A program made the translations under genes and the position numbers. 17,000 bases of DNA, taken from positions 1 through 17,000 of the forward strand of contig JAHHSK010000041.1 of assembly GCA_020025255.1 (NCBI GenBank), given 5' to 3'. This stretch comes from Ruthenibacterium sp. Lineage in GTDB: Bacteria > Bacillota > Clostridia > Oscillospirales > Ruminococcaceae. Positions 14,201 to 17,000 of the stretch are shown piece by piece; position 1 is the stretch's first letter, and each line of letters begins with the position of its first letter. The notes under the pieces were generated by a model. That model was not told where the DNA came from. It did not search any database and saw only the letters and a list, made by a program, of their open reading frames with translations.

Positions 14201-16129
14201 ATGGAATCCAAACTGACACAACCCATTCAAATCGGCAGCCTTACCCTGAAAAACCGCATCATGTTCCCGCCGCTTACCACCGGATACGAGGAACGCGATG
14301 GCAGCATCGGTGAACAGAGCCTTGCTTTTTACACCCGTCTTGCCAAAGGCGGTGTAGGCTACATGGTTTTGGGCGATGTTGCCCCGATCAGCAGCTTTTC
14401 CCCGACACCCAAGCTTTTCGATGACAGCCAGATCGAAAGCTTCCGCCGCCTTGCTGACAGCGTACATGCATACGGCGCAAAAATCGGTGTTCAGATCTTC
14501 CACCCGGAATATGACTGCGATGTCATCAACAAGCTGTTTGCCGAAAAAAAATTCGCTGAAATGCGCGAACGGCTGCATCACGATATGATGTTCTTTACCG
14601 ATGAGGTTTCGGAAGAAGGGCTGATGAACATCATTGATAAGATGTGCGCCTGCGCAAAGCGCGCCCAGAAGGCGGGCATCGATGTCATTCAGGTTCACGG
14701 CGACCGTCTGACCGGCTGCCTTGTCAGTTCCCGCATGAACCACCGTACCGACCGCTTCGGCGGCAGCCTGGAAAACCGCACCCGCTTTGCACGCATGCTG
14801 GTGCGCGCACTCAAGCAGGCTGTGCCCGGTATGGCGATCGATTATAAGTTTTCCATTGTCACCCCGGAACGCGGCAAGGGCGGCGTTGATCTTTGCGATG
14901 CAGTCCAGTTTGCAAAATGGCTGGAAGAAGACGGTGTGGATATGCTGCACGTTGCACAGGCAAACCACACCGGCAATATGGCAGATACGATCCCGCCCAT
15001 GGGGGTTCAGCCCTATGGATTCTTTGTGGATATCGCCGGCATGATCCGGGATGCGGTTTCGATCCCGGTCAGCGCAGTGGGACGCATCATCGATCCTGCT
15101 ATGGCAGAACGTGTTCTGGAAGCAGGCAAAGCCGATATCGTTGCCTTGGGCCGTCCCCTTCTGTGCGATCCGGATTGGGCAAACAAAGTCTGCGAAGGAC
15201 GCCCTGAGGATATCCGCCGCTGCATTTCCTGCAACAAGGGCTGCACGGATAACATTCAGAACCGCAGCTTCCTTTCCTGCGTGCTGAATCCGGAAAACGG
15301 TTACGAGCGCACCCGCTCTGTTGTTCCCGCTGCGGTAAAGAAAAATGTAGCGGTCATCGGCGGCGGCCCCGCCGGCATGCAGGCAGCAGCTGTTGCGGCA
15401 CAGCGCGGCCACAGCGTTACCTTGTATGAAAAGCAGACCCAGCTTGGCGGACAGCTGAACATCGCCTGCATTCCCCCGCGCAAAGAAGAGATGCGCCGTG
15501 CAATCACCAACCTGATCCACGAAGTGAACACATCCGGCGTAACACTGCGCCTTGGTGAAGAAGCCACTGCCGAAAGCATCCTGCGTGAAAAGCCCGATGC
15601 TGTTATTCTTGCAGCCGGTGCTGCCAGCTTTGCGCCCAACTTCCCCGGCAGACAGAATCCGAATGTTGCCGATGCATGGGAGATTCTGGACGGCACACAG
15701 CAGGTATACGGACGCGTGGCGGTTGTCGGCGGCGGTATGGTCGGCTGCGAAACCGCAGAATATCTGGCAGAACGCGGCTGTGATGTCAGCGTTGTCGAAA
15801 TGCTCGATCAAATTGCAAACGGCGAAAGCAGCACGATCCTGCCCACCCTGATGGAAAGCTACAAAAAATTCGGCGTAAAGCAATTCCCCGGTCATAAGGT
15901 TCAGGAAATCACATTGTCTGAACTGATCTGCACCGACAAAGAAGGAAACGAGGTGCGCATCCCCTGCGATTATGTGGTTCTTGCAGTTGGTGCCCGCCCG
16001 GTTGCCTTCGATAGCAGCGCACTGGAAGCTGCCGGAATTTCCGTTGTCCGCGTCGGAGACTGCGCCGAGCGTGCCTCGGATATTTCAAACGCCACAAAAA
16101 CCGGCTACGATGCCGCATGTGCGCTTTAA
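14201..16129 (+). CDS. Old-yellow-enzyme/2-enoate-reductase-type flavoprotein (FMN, 4Fe-4S, FAD, NAD(P)H)
   Basis: A 642-residue oxidoreductase of the family that includes 2,4-dienoyl-CoA reductase, 2-enoate reductase and bile-acid BaiCD/BaiH enzymes, which reduce activated C=C bonds with NAD(P)H. Residues about 1-335 form the FMN-binding TIM barrel, including NHRTDRFGGSLENR (180-193) and VALGRPLLCDPDW (314-326). A 4Fe-4S site follows with C341, C344, C348 and C360 (C-x2-C-x3-C-x11-C). The FAD site has VIGGGPAG (385-392) and the NAD(P) site VVGGGMVG (508-515). The ATG at 14201 is nine bases after TAGGAGG; an ATG at 14195 is only three bases from it. The active-site loop reads VHGDRLTG (165-172) where many relatives have HGAHGYL, so the substrate may differ. 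Pairing with an esterase suggests reduction of an unsaturated acid it releases (inference). Confidence 0.93.
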   Translation: MESKLTQPIQIGSLTLKNRIMFPPLTTGYEERDGSIGEQSLAFYTRLAKGGVGYMVLGDVAPISSFSPTPKLFDDSQIESFRRLADSVHAYGAKIGVQIFHPEYDCDVINKLFAEKKFAEMRERLHHDMMFFTDEVSEEGLMNIIDKMCACAKRAQKAGIDVIQVHGDRLTGCLVSSRMNHRTDRFGGSLENRTRFARMLVRALKQAVPGMAIDYKFSIVTPERGKGGVDLCDAVQFAKWLEEDGVDMLHVAQANHTGNMADTIPPMGVQPYGFFVDIAGMIRDAVSIPVSAVGRIIDPAMAERVLEAGKADIVALGRPLLCDPDWANKVCEGRPEDIRRCISCNKGCTDNIQNRSFLSCVLNPENGYERTRSVVPAAVKKNVAVIGGGPAGMQAAAVAAQRGHSVTLYEKQTQLGGQLNIACIPPRKEEMRRAITNLIHEVNTSGVTLRLGEEATAESILREKPDAVILAAGAASFAPNFPGRQNPNVADAWEILDGTQQVYGRVAVVGGGMVGCETAEYLAERGCDVSVVEMLDQIANGESSTILPTLMESYKKFGVKQFPGHKVQEITLSELICTDKEGNEVRIPCDYVVLAVGARPVAFDSSALEAAGISVVRVGDCAERASDISNATKTGYDAACAL

Positions 16130-16194
16130 TACATCCCCCATATTCTTTATCCCCTTTGCGGCAAACACGTCTGTGTGTCCCGCACAGGCGGCTA

Positions 16195-16239
16195 AAAAAG
16201 CAGGCACGGTCAAGCTCATCTTGACCGTGCCTGCTTTTT
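16195..16239. terminator. Bidirectional terminator after the flavoprotein gene
   Basis: A perfect 20-pair stem (16195-16214 with 16220-16239) around a five-base loop, with T-runs on both strands. It ends the esterase/flavoprotein transcript and can also end the leftward transcript of the small membrane-anchored protein. Confidence 0.92.
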
Positions 16240-16264
16240 CTTGTCTTTGTGGGTAAAATTTCCT

Positions 16265-16326
16265 TGAGGCTGCCCGGGAAAGCGGTGGGTACAGTAAATA
16301 AAACCGCACCTAGACCCAGCGCCTCA
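16265..16326. other. Nested inverted repeats, possible structured RNA
   Basis: TGAGGC (16265-16270) pairs with GCCTCA (16321-16326), enclosing GGG/CCC (16276-16278, 16314-16316) and GCGGT/ACCGC (16282-16286, 16303-16307), with internal loops between. The nested order is the kind seen in folded RNA. It lies 36 bases after the stop of the leftward small gene and before the shared terminator, so it could be a 3' untranslated element or a small RNA. I compared it by eye with SRP RNA and 6S RNA and could not match it. Confidence 0.3.
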
Positions 16327-16361
16327 TCGCCTTTGCCATTTCTTGTGCATACCGTGCTGCC

Positions 16362-16775
16362 TTACTGCACATATTCGATTTGAAAGCCTCCGGTATGCTC
16401 CTGTGCTGTCAATATAATATGCACAGCTTTCGGTACTTCGATTTCAAATTCCTCTGTTTCAAGCCCTTGTCTGGAAAAGATCTCGTTATCCTTGGAATCC
16501 ATGATGCTGATTGCAAGTGTGCCTGATTCTGTGCGGGTTCGGATGCGCAGCACGGTGCTGTTTGATTCCAATGATGCATCCCGTGTGCCGTCAAATTTTT
16601 GATAATCGGCCGACCAAAGCTCCGTTACCTTGTGTTCCAGCCAGCCTACCCGCTCGGATTTTCCACCGGGACGCATAGCGTTTACTGCAATCAGGCTGAC
16701 TACGGTAAAAATCGCAATAACGATCCAGATTATGCCCTTGCTTTTGCTCTTTTTATTCTGTGTTTTTTCTTCCAT
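16362..16775 (-). CDS. Small membrane-anchored protein of unknown function
   Basis: A 137-residue protein. A basic N-terminus (KKSKSK, 8-13) precedes one membrane segment at about 14-34, and the rest (about 35-137) is predicted outside the cell by the positive-inside rule. The outer part reads as alternating short strands (TVLRIRTRTESGTLAISIMD, 74-93; EEFEIEVPKAVHIILTAQE, 108-126), consistent with a small beta-sandwich. I do not recognise a named family. The ATG follows ATAGGAG with a good spacing. It begins only 25 bases after the tRNA terminator, with no visible promoter between, so read-through from the tRNA transcript is likely. Confidence 0.82.
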   Translation of the reverse strand: MEEKTQNKKSKSKGIIWIVIAIFTVVSLIAVNAMRPGGKSERVGWLEHKVTELWSADYQKFDGTRDASLESNSTVLRIRTRTESGTLAISIMDSKDNEIFSRQGLETEEFEIEVPKAVHIILTAQEHTGGFQIEYVQ

Positions 16776-16800
16776 GCTTTCTCCTATTTGTTTTTTATGT

Positions 16801-16830
16801 AAAAAAACGCCCCGTAATGAAACGGGACGT
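16801..16830 (-). terminator. Terminator after the tRNA genes
   Basis: On the minus strand a nine-pair stem (16822-16830 with 16807-16815, one G-U) and six-base loop are followed by seven T residues (16801-16807 on the plus strand read as A). It begins five bases beyond the CCA end of tRNA-Cys. Confidence 0.85.
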
Positions 16831-16835
16831 ATCTT

Positions 16836-16910
<75 letters not shown>

Positions 16911-16946
16911 ATATTTCCAGCACAGAAAACAGTGCTGAATTTTTAT

Positions 16947-17000
16947 TGGAGCGGATTACGAGGCTCGAACTCGCTACCTCCACCTTGGCAAGGTGGCGCT
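16947..17000 (-). tRNA. tRNA-Gly (GCC), cut by the window edge
   Basis: The 3' part of a tRNA with encoded CCA end (16947-16949 on the plus strand as TGG). The acceptor 3' strand is AATCCGC, the T arm GCGAG-TTCGAGC-CTCGT, and the anticodon stem CCACC/GGTGG frames loop TTGCCAA with anticodon GCC (glycine). The D arm and 5' acceptor strand lie beyond base 17000. Confidence 0.95.

Noticed and set aside
13523..15895. A 790-codon antisense open frame across the esterase and flavoprotein genes
   Set aside because: Both sense genes have full sets of family motifs and good ribosome binding sites; the antisense protein has neither and crosses a gene boundary.
16265..16326. The nested stems as an SRP RNA, 6S RNA or T-box element
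   Set aside because: The SRP GGAAGGAAGCAGCC-type loop, the long 6S bubble and the T-box TGG-ACCGC motif could not be found.

Overview
The window reads like a piece of a Gram-positive, gut-type Clostridia chromosome (Oscillospirales/Ruminococcaceae-like is my best guess, from overall protein character and roughly balanced base composition; no taxonomic marker gene is present). Genes have strong AGGAGG-type ribosome binding sites, a lipobox-bearing binding protein, CCA-encoding tRNAs and hairpin/T-run terminators.

Region 1 (1-8537) is one rightward operon for a peptide/nickel-type (Opp/Dpp) ABC importer: binding lipoprotein, permease B, permease C, ATPase D, ATPase F and a 67-residue membrane protein, closed by a strong terminator. 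It is not an ordinary Opp system. The binding protein carries, ahead of its main domain, a block that looks like the C-terminal end of the same fold (apparent circular permutation). Permease C has about seven RCC1-type repeats, enough for a complete seven-bladed propeller, between TM1 and the conserved GTD motif, predicted to lie outside the cell. ATPase F has about 200 extra, mostly helical/coiled-coil residues between Walker A and the Q-loop. A terminator and a long structured RNA segment separate the binding-protein gene from the rest. Together these suggest a distinct importer subtype with added outside and inside modules; this is the most interesting content of the window.

Region 2 (8538-10269) holds a leftward CBS-domain protein, a 360-base AT-rich intergenic stretch, and a rightward orotate-phosphoribosyltransferase-like gene whose PRPP-loop acidic residues appear to be lost. 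It ends in a bidirectional terminator.

Region 3 (10266-13207) is leftward: an AraC-family regulator followed by a 663-residue polytopic membrane protein of glycosyltransferase-C type, with an extended -10 promoter overlapping the regulator's stop codon.

Region 4 (13340-16239) is divergent from the AraC gene: an alpha/beta hydrolase resembling cinnamoyl/feruloyl esterases and an old-yellow-enzyme/2-enoate-reductase-type flavoprotein (FMN, 4Fe-4S, FAD). They plausibly act in sequence on ester-linked unsaturated acids, under the AraC regulator; a 16-base perfect palindrome sits near the predicted transcription start.

Region 5 (16240-17000) is leftward: tRNA-Gly(GCC, cut by the window edge), tRNA-Cys(GCA), a terminator, then a small membrane-anchored protein with no visible promoter of its own, and a small structured element of unknown nature.
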